Assembly (NCBI GenBank): GCA_029262855.1
Contig: JAJCYP010000104.1
Span: forward strand, 1 to 64,000
Length of the DNA stretch: 64,000 bases
DNA from: Bacteroidota bacterium
GTDB taxonomy: Bacteria; Bacteroidota; Rhodothermia; Rhodothermales; UBA10348
Reading direction: 5' to 3'
Part shown: positions 45,266 to 53,784 of the stretch, one piece after another
Layout: the number at the start of each line of letters is the position of its first letter
How positions within the stretch are numbered: position 1 is the stretch's first letter
Position numbers and translations under genes: made by a program
The notes under the pieces: model-generated
Seen by the model: the letters and a program-made list of their open reading frames with translations, nothing else
What the model was told of the DNA's origin: nothing
Database searches by the model: none

Positions 45266-46095
45266 CGAGAGCGGCGACGGCATCTGCGGCATTGCTTCTA
45301 TTCCTGGCTGCCTGCGACAACAGCATCCAGCCGTTGGTGGACGGGAGCGAAGGCACCGTATTCCTCTATGGCTATCTCGATAGCGCAGCCGACAGTCAGT
45401 TCGTCCGGCTTGACGGAGCTCGGATTGCCGCCTTCGGAGACGCCCCCGATCTGAGTACGGTTCGCCTTTCATCCACGGACGATTCAGGCCAGATTGTGGA
45501 TTGGATCTACCAAGGCTCGGCGTTGGAAGACGGGAGCACCGGCCACAACTTCCTCGGACTCTTTCGTCCGGTCGAGGGGGGGCGCTATGTCCTGGAGGCC
45601 CGATCAACCGCAGGCCAGGTAACCGTGGCCTCGGTTACTATTCCTGCCCGTCCGTCAATCATGCCAGACCCCCCCAGAGGGGATACCCTTCAGCTCGTTC
45701 AGAAAATTCGGTTGTCAGGGCTGGCACGGAGCCCGTTGCGTGTGCTCGTACAGTACGAGGTCCAGGCACCCGAGAGCCAAGAGGCGGTGAGCATCTCGGT
45801 AGATTACGGGGCAAATGGGACGCTGTCGGCAGACGGCTGGGACTTTGATGTCTTCCTCAAGCGCGATCATCCAACGGTGATGGTCCAGATTGACCGCGGC
45901 ATCGGAGACCGGGACGTCGCCCTGCTCTCCATAGGAGTTCGCGCGGAATTGCTCAGTGCTGAATGGGACGACCCGGATGCGGCACTTAACATCACCGGCG
46001 GTCGCGGTTTCTTTGGCGCCGTTGGTCGCTACGACCTTGGGTGGACCCTGGAGCCGGCGGCCGTCCAGACCATCGGCTTTGTGGATGGGCAGTGA
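45262..46095 (+). CDS. DUF4249-like lipoprotein (copy 1)
   Basis: The 277-residue protein has a lipobox LAAC with Cys18. TVFLYGYLDSAADSQFVRLD near the start and FLGLFRPVEGGRYVLEAR in the middle are in the style of DUF4249, a family found beside TonB receptors in Bacteroidota. The protein is probably a surface or periplasmic partner of the receptor encoded upstream, whose gene overlaps its start by 4 bases. The function of the family is unknown. Confidence 0.75.
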   Translation: MTRAATASAALLLFLAACDNSIQPLVDGSEGTVFLYGYLDSAADSQFVRLDGARIAAFGDAPDLSTVRLSSTDDSGQIVDWIYQGSALEDGSTGHNFLGLFRPVEGGRYVLEARSTAGQVTVASVTIPARPSIMPDPPRGDTLQLVQKIRLSGLARSPLRVLVQYEVQAPESQEAVSISVDYGANGTLSADGWDFDVFLKRDHPTVMVQIDRGIGDRDVALLSIGVRAELLSAEWDDPDAALNITGGRGFFGAVGRYDLGWTLEPAAVQTIGFVDGQ

Positions 46096-46204
46096 TTTGA
46101 TCCGTCCATCGCCTTCCTCCGTCGGCTCGGCCGCCCCGCCTTTCTCCCCGACCGTCCCGGTCGTAACATCCGCGCTCCCTCAATTGAAACACACCCCCGG
46201 ATTG

Positions 46205-48472
46205 ATGGCGCGAATCGCGGCGTTCCTGTTGCTGAGCCTACTCCTTTCCTCGCAGGCTATGGCACAGAACGCCACCATCCGAGGATTTGTGACGTCGGAG
46301 GCGGACGGGCAGCCACTGCCCGGTGTCAACGTTATTCTGCTGGGGGCCGATGGGTCGTTGGTGACAGGTACGGCCACGGATGCCGACGGATTCTACGCGC
46401 TCTCGAGAGTAACACCGGCCACCTATACTCTGCGGGCCACCTTCATCGGGTTCGAGACGCACGAGGAGACCGTGACCCTGGCGGCGGGCATCGTGACGAA
46501 CAACCTGGCCCTTGTGGAAGCCTCGGCGGAGATGGAGGGCGTGTTGGTCGAGGTGGAGCGGGAAACGGCGGGTGCCGCGAACATCACTGCCGGTTTGCAG
46601 ACGGTTCGGCCCGCTGACATCGATCTGATACCCGCTCCGGATATATCCGCAGACCTCGTCAACTATCTCACGGCGCTCCCCGGCATTGTCTCGCAGGGAG
46701 ATCGAGGCGGCCAGCTCTTTGTTCGAGGCGGCGAGCCCACCCAGAACCTCGTCTTGTTGGACGGCATGATGATATACCAGCCGTTCCACGTGGTGGGTTT
46801 TTTCTCGGCCTTCCCGTCTGAGATCATCAACACGGTCGATGTGTACGCAGGCGGCTTCGGAAGTCGCTACGGCGGACGACTGTCATCGGTCATCGATGTC
46901 GCCGCCCGAACCGGAAACAAGCAGCGGTTTGCGAGCTCCTTTTCGCTCGCGCCGTTCGTCAGCACTGCCCGTATCGAAGGTCCGATTGTTCCAGGCAAGG
47001 CCTCGCTGCTGATCTCCGTCCGCGAATCGGTCATCGAGCAGGGGGCGGCGAAGATTGTAGATCAGGACCTGCCGTTCAGCTTCGGTGACCAGTTTGCGAA
47101 GCTGCACGCCAATCTCGGACAGAGCGCACAAATGTCCGTGACGGCCATGCACACGTCTGACCGCGGAAGACTCGGCCTGGATCCGCTGGCGTCTGGCGTT
47201 CAGGCGGCCCAGGAAGAAGTCCACTGGGAGAATCTGGCCGTTGGCACACGCTTCATCTTCCTTCCGGCAACACTCCCCATCTTTGCCGAGGTCTTGGTCT
47301 CGGGGTCCCAGCTGAAGAATGATTTCGGTCTTCCGAGTGAGCCGGTCCGGTCAACGCTGGCGAAGCGCTTCAACTTTGCCACCAACGTCACGCACTATCT
47401 GGGCAACACGGACTTTGCGTGGGGTCTGTTCCTCTCGTCTGTTTCTCTGGAAAGCGACCTCGGCGGACAGTTTCAAAATCTCGATCTGAAGAAGGAGTTT
47501 GTAACGGAAGTCGGTGCCTACATGGAGCCCGAGTTCCGGCTCGGCAACGGCTTACGCGTGCAGCCGGGGGTTCGCCTGCAGTCCTTCCCCAGTAAGGGGC
47601 TGACGTTCTTCGAGCCCCGCCTTCGTGCGGTCTGGAACCTTGGGGCGCATCGAATCAGTGCAGCCGGGGGCATTTACCATCAGGAAATCGTGGGCTTGAA
47701 TGACCGTCGGGACGCGGGCGACGTCTTTACAGCGTGGGTAGCATCCCCGGACGGAGTCGTGCCTCAGGCTGTTCATGCCATCGCCGGGTACTCCGTTCGA
47801 CCGACCAGCTTTCTCACCCTCTCGGCTGAGGTGTTCTACAAGAAACTCACCGACCTCGTCGTGCCCGAGTGGACGGCCTTCCCACGCTTTACCACCGACA
47901 TTCAGGAAGCTGATGGTAAGGCCTTTGGGGCCGATCTCCGCCTGGAGGTCACTGCCGGAAACTCCTTCTACGGCGTGCTCAGCTATGGTCTCTCGGATGT
48001 TCAGTATGACGCGGAGATTCGGGCCCTGCAACTCCTGACCGGAGAGGACGTGATTACCTATGCGCCGCCGCATGACAGACGGCACCAGTTGAACGCGATG
48101 ACCAGCGTGAGTGCGAAGGGCTTCAACCTGAACGTGAGGCTGCAGTTTGGCTCGGGCCTTCCCTTCAACGAGTCGCTGGGCTTCGATCGATACATCCTGC
48201 TGGACAGCCTGGTAAACGTGCTTGACAATCCGGGGGAGGAGCGGGTCCTGTACGGCCGTCCCTACACCGGTCGACTGCCTACCTACCATCGGTTGGACAT
48301 CTCGCTGGATCGCGAATTCGAGTTTGGAAAGCGGACAGCGGCCACCATTCAGGTGGGTCTCATCAACGCGTATGACCGGCCCAACCTCTTCTATCTGGAC
48401 CTCTTCACGCTGCGCAGAGTGGACCAGCTGCCGTTGATCCCAACGGTCGGAATCAAAGTGGACATCAAGTAA
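46205..48472 (+). CDS. TonB-dependent receptor with carboxypeptidase-regulatory-like domain (copy 2)
   Basis: The 755-residue protein parallels copy 1. It has a signal peptide (IAAFLLLSLLLSSQAMA), CarboxypepD_reg-like TIRGFVTSEADGQPLPGVNV, plug motifs LFVRGGEPTQNLVLLDGMMI and VYAGGFGSRYGGRLSSVIDV, and a barrel with YAPPHDRRHQLNAM and FGSGLPFNESLGF. The last two match YNPPHDRPHQLN-type and YGSGLPFTQIRGF segments of copy 1. The two receptors are clear paralogues. The ATG at 46205 precedes the signal peptide; upstream frame-open sequence is not protein-like. Its stop overlaps the next start by one base. Confidence 0.93.
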   Translation: MARIAAFLLLSLLLSSQAMAQNATIRGFVTSEADGQPLPGVNVILLGADGSLVTGTATDADGFYALSRVTPATYTLRATFIGFETHEETVTLAAGIVTNNLALVEASAEMEGVLVEVERETAGAANITAGLQTVRPADIDLIPAPDISADLVNYLTALPGIVSQGDRGGQLFVRGGEPTQNLVLLDGMMIYQPFHVVGFFSAFPSEIINTVDVYAGGFGSRYGGRLSSVIDVAARTGNKQRFASSFSLAPFVSTARIEGPIVPGKASLLISVRESVIEQGAAKIVDQDLPFSFGDQFAKLHANLGQSAQMSVTAMHTSDRGRLGLDPLASGVQAAQEEVHWENLAVGTRFIFLPATLPIFAEVLVSGSQLKNDFGLPSEPVRSTLAKRFNFATNVTHYLGNTDFAWGLFLSSVSLESDLGGQFQNLDLKKEFVTEVGAYMEPEFRLGNGLRVQPGVRLQSFPSKGLTFFEPRLRAVWNLGAHRISAAGGIYHQEIVGLNDRRDAGDVFTAWVASPDGVVPQAVHAIAGYSVRPTSFLTLSAEVFYKKLTDLVVPEWTAFPRFTTDIQEADGKAFGADLRLEVTAGNSFYGVLSYGLSDVQYDAEIRALQLLTGEDVITYAPPHDRRHQLNAMTSVSAKGFNLNVRLQFGSGLPFNESLGFDRYILLDSLVNVLDNPGEERVLYGRPYTGRLPTYHRLDISLDREFEFGKRTAATIQVGLINAYDRPNLFYLDLFTLRRVDQLPLIPTVGIKVDIK

Positions 48473-49371
48473 TGATGCAACGATTCGCCCTCCTGCCTTC
48501 TGTGGTCCTGGTACTGGCCGCCGTGACCCTGTCTGCCTGCGAGACTACCGTCGACCCCTTCGTCGAGGATGACCGATTCTTTACGGTGTTCGGATACCTC
48601 GACACCGCGACCGATCTCCAGGCGGTCCGCGTGATCGCCCTCGGGCGGGTGATTGGAAGCACCAGCGGCGAGATTGACGCGTCGGTCTCCTCCACGGAAC
48701 TTGAAACGGGGGTGACCACCGAGTGGTATCCGGAACTGATTACGTTTGCGGACTCGAGCGTCGGCAGCGTATTCCGGGGGCCTTTCCGTCCCATTCCGGG
48801 GTATTCGTATCGATTCGATGTCGTCCGGAGTGACGGCGCCTCAGCGACGGCCACCACGACGATCCCCGTAGCCACCTACATCACGGTTGATGAACCGATT
48901 GTGGCCATTGCCGATGCCTTTCAGCGGGTCTTCTGGTCGGACATCTCGTTCCGGCCGTTCCGTCTGGAAGTGTGGTACCGGTTCATGGGCGTGAGTCCGT
49001 CAGATCCCTTCCTGAATGCGGTCATTGTCTACGACAATACCGTCTACGGAGCACCCAAGGATGGCGGGTGGGAAGCCCTGGTCCGGCTGACCGACGACCG
49101 CCTGAAGGTCACTCAGGCCCTCAACGTCTCGGAGGACGCCGGCCTGACACTGCTGGGCGTCGGCGCCCGGCTCACGATGTCCGATGACCAGTGGCGGCCA
49201 CCCGGAGGGATTTTCGAGAAGGAAGTCCTGGTCCAACCCGGCACGTTCTCGAACGTGGATGGAGGATTCGGATTTCTTGGATCGGTGAATCAGTTTGCGG
49301 CTGAGTGGACGCTCTCGCCTGAGATCACGACCCGAATCGGGTACACGGTTCCGGGCGCGCCCGTAGACTGA
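48472..49371 (+). CDS. DUF4249-like lipoprotein (copy 2)
   Basis: The 299-residue protein has a lipobox LSAC with Cys23, then FFTVFGYLDTATDLQAVRVI and VFRGPFRPIPGYSYRFDVVR. These parallel copy 1 (VFLYGYLDSAADSQFVRLD and FRPVEGGRYVLEAR). Both copies end with a segment 'GGxGFxGxVxxxxxxWTL' (GGFGFLGSVNQFAAEWTL here). It is coupled to receptor copy 2. Function unknown; a co-receptor role is inference. Confidence 0.75.
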   Translation: MMQRFALLPSVVLVLAAVTLSACETTVDPFVEDDRFFTVFGYLDTATDLQAVRVIALGRVIGSTSGEIDASVSSTELETGVTTEWYPELITFADSSVGSVFRGPFRPIPGYSYRFDVVRSDGASATATTTIPVATYITVDEPIVAIADAFQRVFWSDISFRPFRLEVWYRFMGVSPSDPFLNAVIVYDNTVYGAPKDGGWEALVRLTDDRLKVTQALNVSEDAGLTLLGVGARLTMSDDQWRPPGGIFEKEVLVQPGTFSNVDGGFGFLGSVNQFAAEWTLSPEITTRIGYTVPGAPVD

Positions 49372-49372
49372 C

Positions 49373-50098
49373 GTGTCAGCCGGCGCGGTCGTGGTGATTC
49401 CCGCATTCAACGAGGCGGCGGCCCTGGGCAAGGTCCTGGACGCGATCCCGGACGGGATCGCGACGGCGGTAGTCGTAGCCAACAACGGATCCACCGACGG
49501 GACTCGGCAGGTGGCTCTGGACGGCGGAGCCATCGTGGTTGATGAGCCCAGGCGCGGCTATGGGCACGCGTGCATGGCAGGAATCGAAAAGGCACGCGAC
49601 TGGGATCCGGAAACGATTGTCTTTCTGGACGGCGACTTCTCGGACTATCCCGAGCAGATGGGTCGCCTGGTTGGCCCCATAGATTCGGGCCAATTCGATT
49701 TCGTAGTAGGGTCCCGCATGAGGGGAAACCGTTCACGCGGCGCCCTGCTCCCGCAGGCCCGCTTCGGCAACTGGCTGGCCGGATCCATCATGCGCGTGGT
49801 CTGGAAGGCCGGGTTCACCGACCTTGGTCCCTTCAGGGCTATCCGTCTTGATGCGCTGGACCGGCTGAACATGCAGGATCGCACCTACGGATGGACGGTG
49901 GAGATGCAACTGAAGGCCGTCGAGGCGGGCCTTCGGTGGGTGGAGGTTCCCGTGGACTATCGGCCCCGGATTGGCACCTCGAAGGTGACAGGCACGGTGC
50001 GGGGGACGGTGGGAGCATCCCTGAAAATTCTTCGCATCCTGTTTGGCTATGCCGTGACACGGGGAGCAAGGACGTATCCCGCCCGGCCGCGGGACTGA
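49373..50098 (+). CDS. Family 2 glycosyltransferase (polyprenyl-phosphate type, without membrane helices)
   Basis: The 241-residue GT-A protein shows VVVIPAFNEAAALGKVLDAI, VVANNGSTDGTRQVA, the metal-binding FLDGDFSDYPEQM near residue 84, FVVGSRMRGNRSRGALLPQA and TYGWTVEMQLKAVEAGLRW. The last two are typical of dolichol/undecaprenyl-phosphate-glucose synthase-like members. A GTG at 49373 starts 1 base after the preceding stop. The stop codon lies inside the first unit of the tandem repeat 50085-50157. Only one weak hydrophobic patch is present near the end. Confidence 0.9.
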   Translation: MSAGAVVVIPAFNEAAALGKVLDAIPDGIATAVVVANNGSTDGTRQVALDGGAIVVDEPRRGYGHACMAGIEKARDWDPETIVFLDGDFSDYPEQMGRLVGPIDSGQFDFVVGSRMRGNRSRGALLPQARFGNWLAGSIMRVVWKAGFTDLGPFRAIRLDALDRLNMQDRTYGWTVEMQLKAVEAGLRWVEVPVDYRPRIGTSKVTGTVRGTVGASLKILRILFGYAVTRGARTYPARPRD

Positions 50099-50157
50099 GT
50101 CAACCTTCCGGCCGCGGGACTGAGTCAACCCCGGCAACCCGACTGAGTCAACCTTCC
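50085..50157. repeat. Three tandem units with GACTGAGTCAAC core
   Basis: Units of 25, 23 and 25 bases begin at 50085, 50110 and 50133. Each contains GACTGAGTCAAC; the first two share GGCCGCGGGACTGAGTCAAC. The core holds the palindrome TGAGTCA with an extra base on each side. The first unit contains the stop codon of the glycosyltransferase gene. A fourth GACTGAGTC lies at 50279-50287, directly before the ilvE ATG at 50289. Confidence 0.75.
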
Positions 50158-50288
50158 GGCAACGCTCCAGTGCCCGGACCCAAACGCGCCCGAGACCGTT
50201 TGTCAGGTACGTCCCGCGAGGGTGGATTTGGTTGCCCAATCGGAGCCTTTCGACCCCTGTTCAGCTAACCCAATTCCTGACTGAGTCC

Positions 50289-51224
50289 ATGCAGAAGCAC
50301 GACATCTGGTTCAACGGCGAATTTGTCCCCTTCGACGAGGCCAAGGTGCACGTCCTGAGTCACGTGCTCCACTACGGGTCCTCCGTCTTTGAGGGAGTCC
50401 GGTGTTACAACACCAGGGAAAAAGGCCCCGCGGTCTTTCGTCTGCGCGACCACACGCAGCGCCTGGTTGACTCAGCCAGGATCTACCGAATGGAGATCCC
50501 ATTCGATCTCGAGACCCTGGAGGCCGCGCAGCTCGAGACCATCGCGCGCAGCGGGCTGGATGCCTGTTACATTCGGCCGCTCGTGTTTCGGGGCGCAGGT
50601 CCGATGGGCGTGAATCCGCTCAACAACCCGGTGGAATCGATTATCGCCGTCTGGGAGTGGGGCGCTTACCTGGGCAAGGAAGCCCTCGAGGAAGGTGTGG
50701 ATGTCGAGGTTGCCTCCTGGCAACGGATGGCACCCAATACCTTTCCGGCCATGGCCAAGGCCGGCGGTAACTACCTCAACGCATCGCTGGTGAAGATGAA
50801 TGCCGTGCTGAACGGCTACACCGAGGGCATCATGCTCTCGAAGGACGGCCACGTGGCGGAGGGATCCGGGGAGAACCTTTTCATGGTCAAGAACGGTCGC
50901 CTGTACACCGCTCCGACGTCGCTTTCGATTCTGCCCGGCATTACCCGGGCCTCAATCATGCGACTCGCCGATCAGCTTGGCTATACGGTCGAGACCGCGA
51001 ATATCCCTCGGGAAGCCCTCTACATCGCGGACGAACTCTTCTTCACCGGAACGGCTGCTGAGGTAACGCCCATCAAGAGCGTGGACAACTACGTGATTGG
51101 GAAGGGCAGTCGGGGCCCGGTAACCAAGGCCATTCAGGACGCGTTCTTCGACGTGGTCCACGGAGGGGTTGACTCCTACGGATGGCTGACGCCGGTCAAC
51201 GTTGAGGCCGCGCCCGTTGGTTGA
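50289..51224 (+). CDS. ilvE: Branched-chain amino-acid aminotransferase
   Basis: It transfers the amino group of glutamate to the 2-oxo acids of Leu, Ile and Val. The 311-residue class IV aminotransferase shows [50 protein letters not shown], the PLP-lysine region [15 protein letters not shown] near residue 157, [31 protein letters not shown] and [14 protein letters not shown]. The ATG at 50289 gives the usual N-terminus; an in-frame ATG at 50232 would add an unconserved stretch. A copy of GACTGAGTC occupies the place of its ribosome-binding site. Confidence 0.96.
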   Translation: MQKHDIWFNGEFVPFDEAKVHVLSHVLHYGSSVFEGVRCYNTREKGPAVFRLRDHTQRLVDSARIYRMEIPFDLETLEAAQLETIARSGLDACYIRPLVFRGAGPMGVNPLNNPVESIIAVWEWGAYLGKEALEEGVDVEVASWQRMAPNTFPAMAKAGGNYLNASLVKMNAVLNGYTEGIMLSKDGHVAEGSGENLFMVKNGRLYTAPTSLSILPGITRASIMRLADQLGYTVETANIPREALYIADELFFTGTAAEVTPIKSVDNYVIGKGSRGPVTKAIQDAFFDVVHGGVDSYGWLTPVNVEAAPVG

Positions 51225-51254
51225 TCCGTCCCCGCCGTCCCCGCCCGCCCGTCC

Positions 51255-52523
51255 CTACCGGCGCACCGCCCCGGCCGGGACGAATTCGGGGAAGGTCAGG
51301 TTCATCATGAAGTTGGCGAATGGCCTACTCTCGTCGTTGAGGCCGATGATCAGGAAATCATCGTCTCCATCACCGTTGTAGTCGCCGACGGTCATGTCTC
51401 CCTGCGTCAGTCCGGCCAGGAGAAACTCGTGTCGAAACTGTCCGCCCTCATTGATCATGACCCGGCCCGATCTGTGTCCCAGCACGCCCGCGGCACCCGT
51501 CAGGATCAGATCCAGGTCGCCGTCCACATCGTAGTCGCTCCAGGCAACGCCTCCAGCGAGGAGATTCGGAAGCACCGCTTCCACGCGAACCATTCCGCCT
51601 GGCGTTGACCGGAACAGCACGGTCAGTCCGCGCAGCAATTGCGGATCGAGCACGCCGCCGCTGATTACCAGATCCGCGCGACCGTCGTTGTCATAGTCCC
51701 CCCAGTCCAGGTCGGCCAGGTAGAGGCCGGGCATCCCCAGGTCAATGGGCTGGAACGTCCCAAGCTCAACCTGCTCGTACACGAGGCTCAGCGAGCCCTG
51801 GGCAGACTCGCCGGTGAGCGCAAGGTCCAAATCCCCGTCACCGTCCATGTCTCCCCAGCCAAGTGTACAGAGCATGGTGCCGGGCAAGCCGGAAGACAGC
51901 GGCTCAAAGCGACCGCCAGCATTGCGATAGATGATGGTCCTCTGGTCATAGGGCGGAACAGGATTGGCCGCGCCGCAGGTGGCGAAGTCCTGGTCACCGT
52001 CTCCGTCGTAGTCGCCCCACGCCGCGTCTCCCGCAAAGAGGCCCTGCAATGACTGGGCTTGAACCAGATTCAGGCCATCGTTGATGTACAACTCGCCGAC
52101 TGTTTCCACCGTGGGTTGTCCAATGACCCGCTCCACAACGGTCTTACCGAACAGCAACAGGTCACCGTCCCCATCGCCGTCGGCATCTCCCCACTTGGCA
52201 CTCCCGTTCCAGACCTGATTCAGAATGGCGGGCACCCTTCGGTAGACCTTGAAAGACAGGACCACCGGGAAGCCTCCAACGAAGCTGACAAACAAGGAGT
52301 CCTCGAGTACCAATACCCGGGACAGGGCGTTGCCATTGTTCAGGAGTCCTGTCATTACGAGGTCAAGGTCGCCATCGCCGTCCATGTCGCCCAGATCGAC
52401 CGAACCCTCCGTCAAGTCCGGAATCGGATAGTCAATCAGGATGGGCGCCGCCGCCGAAATCTGCGCCGGGGCCGGAAGGGCACCTGCAATGACCAACGCC
52501 ACCCAGACCATAAGGGGCTTCAT
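51255..52523 (-). CDS. Secreted seven-repeat FG-GAP/VCBS protein (copy 3)
   Basis: The 422-residue protein has a signal peptide (LMVWVALVIAGALPAPAQ) and seven FG-GAP/VCBS repeats. The calcium-binding cores are DMDGDGDLDLVMTG, DADGDGDGDLLLFG, DYDGDGDQDFATCG, DMDGDGDLDLALTG, DYDNDGRADLVISG, DYDVDGDLDLILTG and DYNGDGDDDFLIIG. Seven such repeats make one seven-bladed propeller of the integrin-alpha type. No sorting domain follows. I use the ATG at 52523, which overlaps the upstream stop by one base (TGATG). It is the last gene of a three-gene minus-strand operon. Confidence 0.88.
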   Translation of the reverse strand: MKPLMVWVALVIAGALPAPAQISAAAPILIDYPIPDLTEGSVDLGDMDGDGDLDLVMTGLLNNGNALSRVLVLEDSLFVSFVGGFPVVLSFKVYRRVPAILNQVWNGSAKWGDADGDGDGDLLLFGKTVVERVIGQPTVETVGELYINDGLNLVQAQSLQGLFAGDAAWGDYDGDGDQDFATCGAANPVPPYDQRTIIYRNAGGRFEPLSSGLPGTMLCTLGWGDMDGDGDLDLALTGESAQGSLSLVYEQVELGTFQPIDLGMPGLYLADLDWGDYDNDGRADLVISGGVLDPQLLRGLTVLFRSTPGGMVRVEAVLPNLLAGGVAWSDYDVDGDLDLILTGAAGVLGHRSGRVMINEGGQFRHEFLLAGLTQGDMTVGDYNGDGDDDFLIIGLNDESRPFANFMMNLTFPEFVPAGAVRR

Positions 52524-53782
52524 CACAACTCGTAGATGGTCATCACGAGGCTGTTTTCCTGAATCCCGGCTGTCAGGATGTCCAGGCGGCCGTCGTTGTT
52601 GTAATCAAACCAGATGGTCGGTCCAAAGAGAACGCCTCTGAAACTGTGTCGCAGGACAAATCCAGAGTCCGTCTGCTCGTAAACGACTATCCGCTGATTG
52701 TCGGGGGTTTCCAGGTTTTCGATGCCGGCCACCAAGAGGTCCAGATCGCCATCGCCATCAAGATCACCCCAGGCAGCATCGCCCGAGAAGACACCCGAAA
52801 GTGCCACGCCAGAATCCGAAAAACCGGTCCCCTCTGCCCGCAGCAGGGTGGCGCGTCCGGACATCAAGTCCGGGCTCAGCACTCCGCCTGTGACAAACAG
52901 GTCGTCGTCTCCGTCCGAGTCATAGTCGGCAGTGGCCAACCGCGAGAACAGCCCGGAGGGCAAGGACAATGACCGGGTCGTAAAGACGCCGCCGGCGTTG
53001 TCGAGAATCAGGTTGTCCACCCCGTCCACGCCGGAACCCGTAAGCAGCAAGTCCGGACGGCCGTCTCCGTCCGGATCGAAAAAAGCGAGATCGGAGACCG
53101 TTATGACATCTCCCAGCGTGATGACCGGCGAAAACCCAAACGAGCCATCATGGCGATAGATGCCTACGGAGGACTCTCCAGTGGCCGTTACCCCCGACAG
53201 CGCAAGATCCAGATCACCGTCAGCGTCAATGTCCGCCCATGCCACCCGCGACTCGAACAGCGGCGGCAGACCCGGGGTCGCCCTGATGATCAGGGTCCTG
53301 CCGTTCTGGTTTTCGAACACATCGGTCGCCGGTTGCTCCTGCACATTGTCGGTGTCGATGTCGTCGACGGCCCGACCCGAAACGATGAGGTCGGGATCTC
53401 CATCTCCGTCCACATCCGCCCAGGAGACGACGCCGGCCTTCATTCTTCGCGAGGGAAACGCGAAGGGCGAATAGCTGGCAACGATGCGAGGAGGCGATCG
53501 CGGGATAGGCTCCACCAGGCGGGCATTGAAGATGTAGAGGCCGGTGACGGGATAGCCGTCCAGATTCTGCCCGATGAGCATGAGGTCAGGATCCCCGTCA
53601 CCGTCAAAGTCGGCGGTATCAAACGACCCGAACGAACTGAAGGGCACCCCACGGACGACGACCACGGTTTGGGCTGCGGAAGATCCAGTCACGAGGGCGA
53701 GTAACCCCAGCAGAAGGAAAGCGGGCAGCGCTGGCCTCGGGCGGAAGACCGGGTAGGGGGTGGAAGACACGTAAACGGCCAA
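52523..53782 (-). CDS. Secreted seven-repeat FG-GAP/VCBS protein (copy 2)
   Basis: The 419-residue protein has an N-terminal signal (LPAFLLLGLLALVTGSSAAQ) and seven repeats with cores DFDGDGDPDLMLIG, DVDGDGDPDLIVSG, DIDADGDLDLALSG, DPDGDGRPDLLLTG, DYDSDGDDDLFVTG, DLDGDGDLDLLVAG and DYNNDGRLDILTAG. It lacks a T9SS domain and ends in LVMTIYEL. The start is uncertain: a TTG at 53782 lies 2 bases after the upstream stop, and a GTG at 53770 is in the same frame. It is coupled to copy 3. Confidence 0.85.
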   Translation of the reverse strand: MAVYVSSTPYPVFRPRPALPAFLLLGLLALVTGSSAAQTVVVVRGVPFSSFGSFDTADFDGDGDPDLMLIGQNLDGYPVTGLYIFNARLVEPIPRSPPRIVASYSPFAFPSRRMKAGVVSWADVDGDGDPDLIVSGRAVDDIDTDNVQEQPATDVFENQNGRTLIIRATPGLPPLFESRVAWADIDADGDLDLALSGVTATGESSVGIYRHDGSFGFSPVITLGDVITVSDLAFFDPDGDGRPDLLLTGSGVDGVDNLILDNAGGVFTTRSLSLPSGLFSRLATADYDSDGDDDLFVTGGVLSPDLMSGRATLLRAEGTGFSDSGVALSGVFSGDAAWGDLDGDGDLDLLVAGIENLETPDNQRIVVYEQTDSGFVLRHSFRGVLFGPTIWFDYNNDGRLDILTAGIQENSLVMTIYEL

Positions 53783-53784
53783 GC

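Noticed and set aside
50085-50157. CRISPR array
   Set aside because: Only three units without spacers, overlapping a stop codon, and no cas genes nearby.
50232-50288. N-terminal extension of IlvE from an upstream in-frame ATG
   Set aside because: The added 19 residues are unlike the family, and the ATG at 50289 gives the usual N-terminus.
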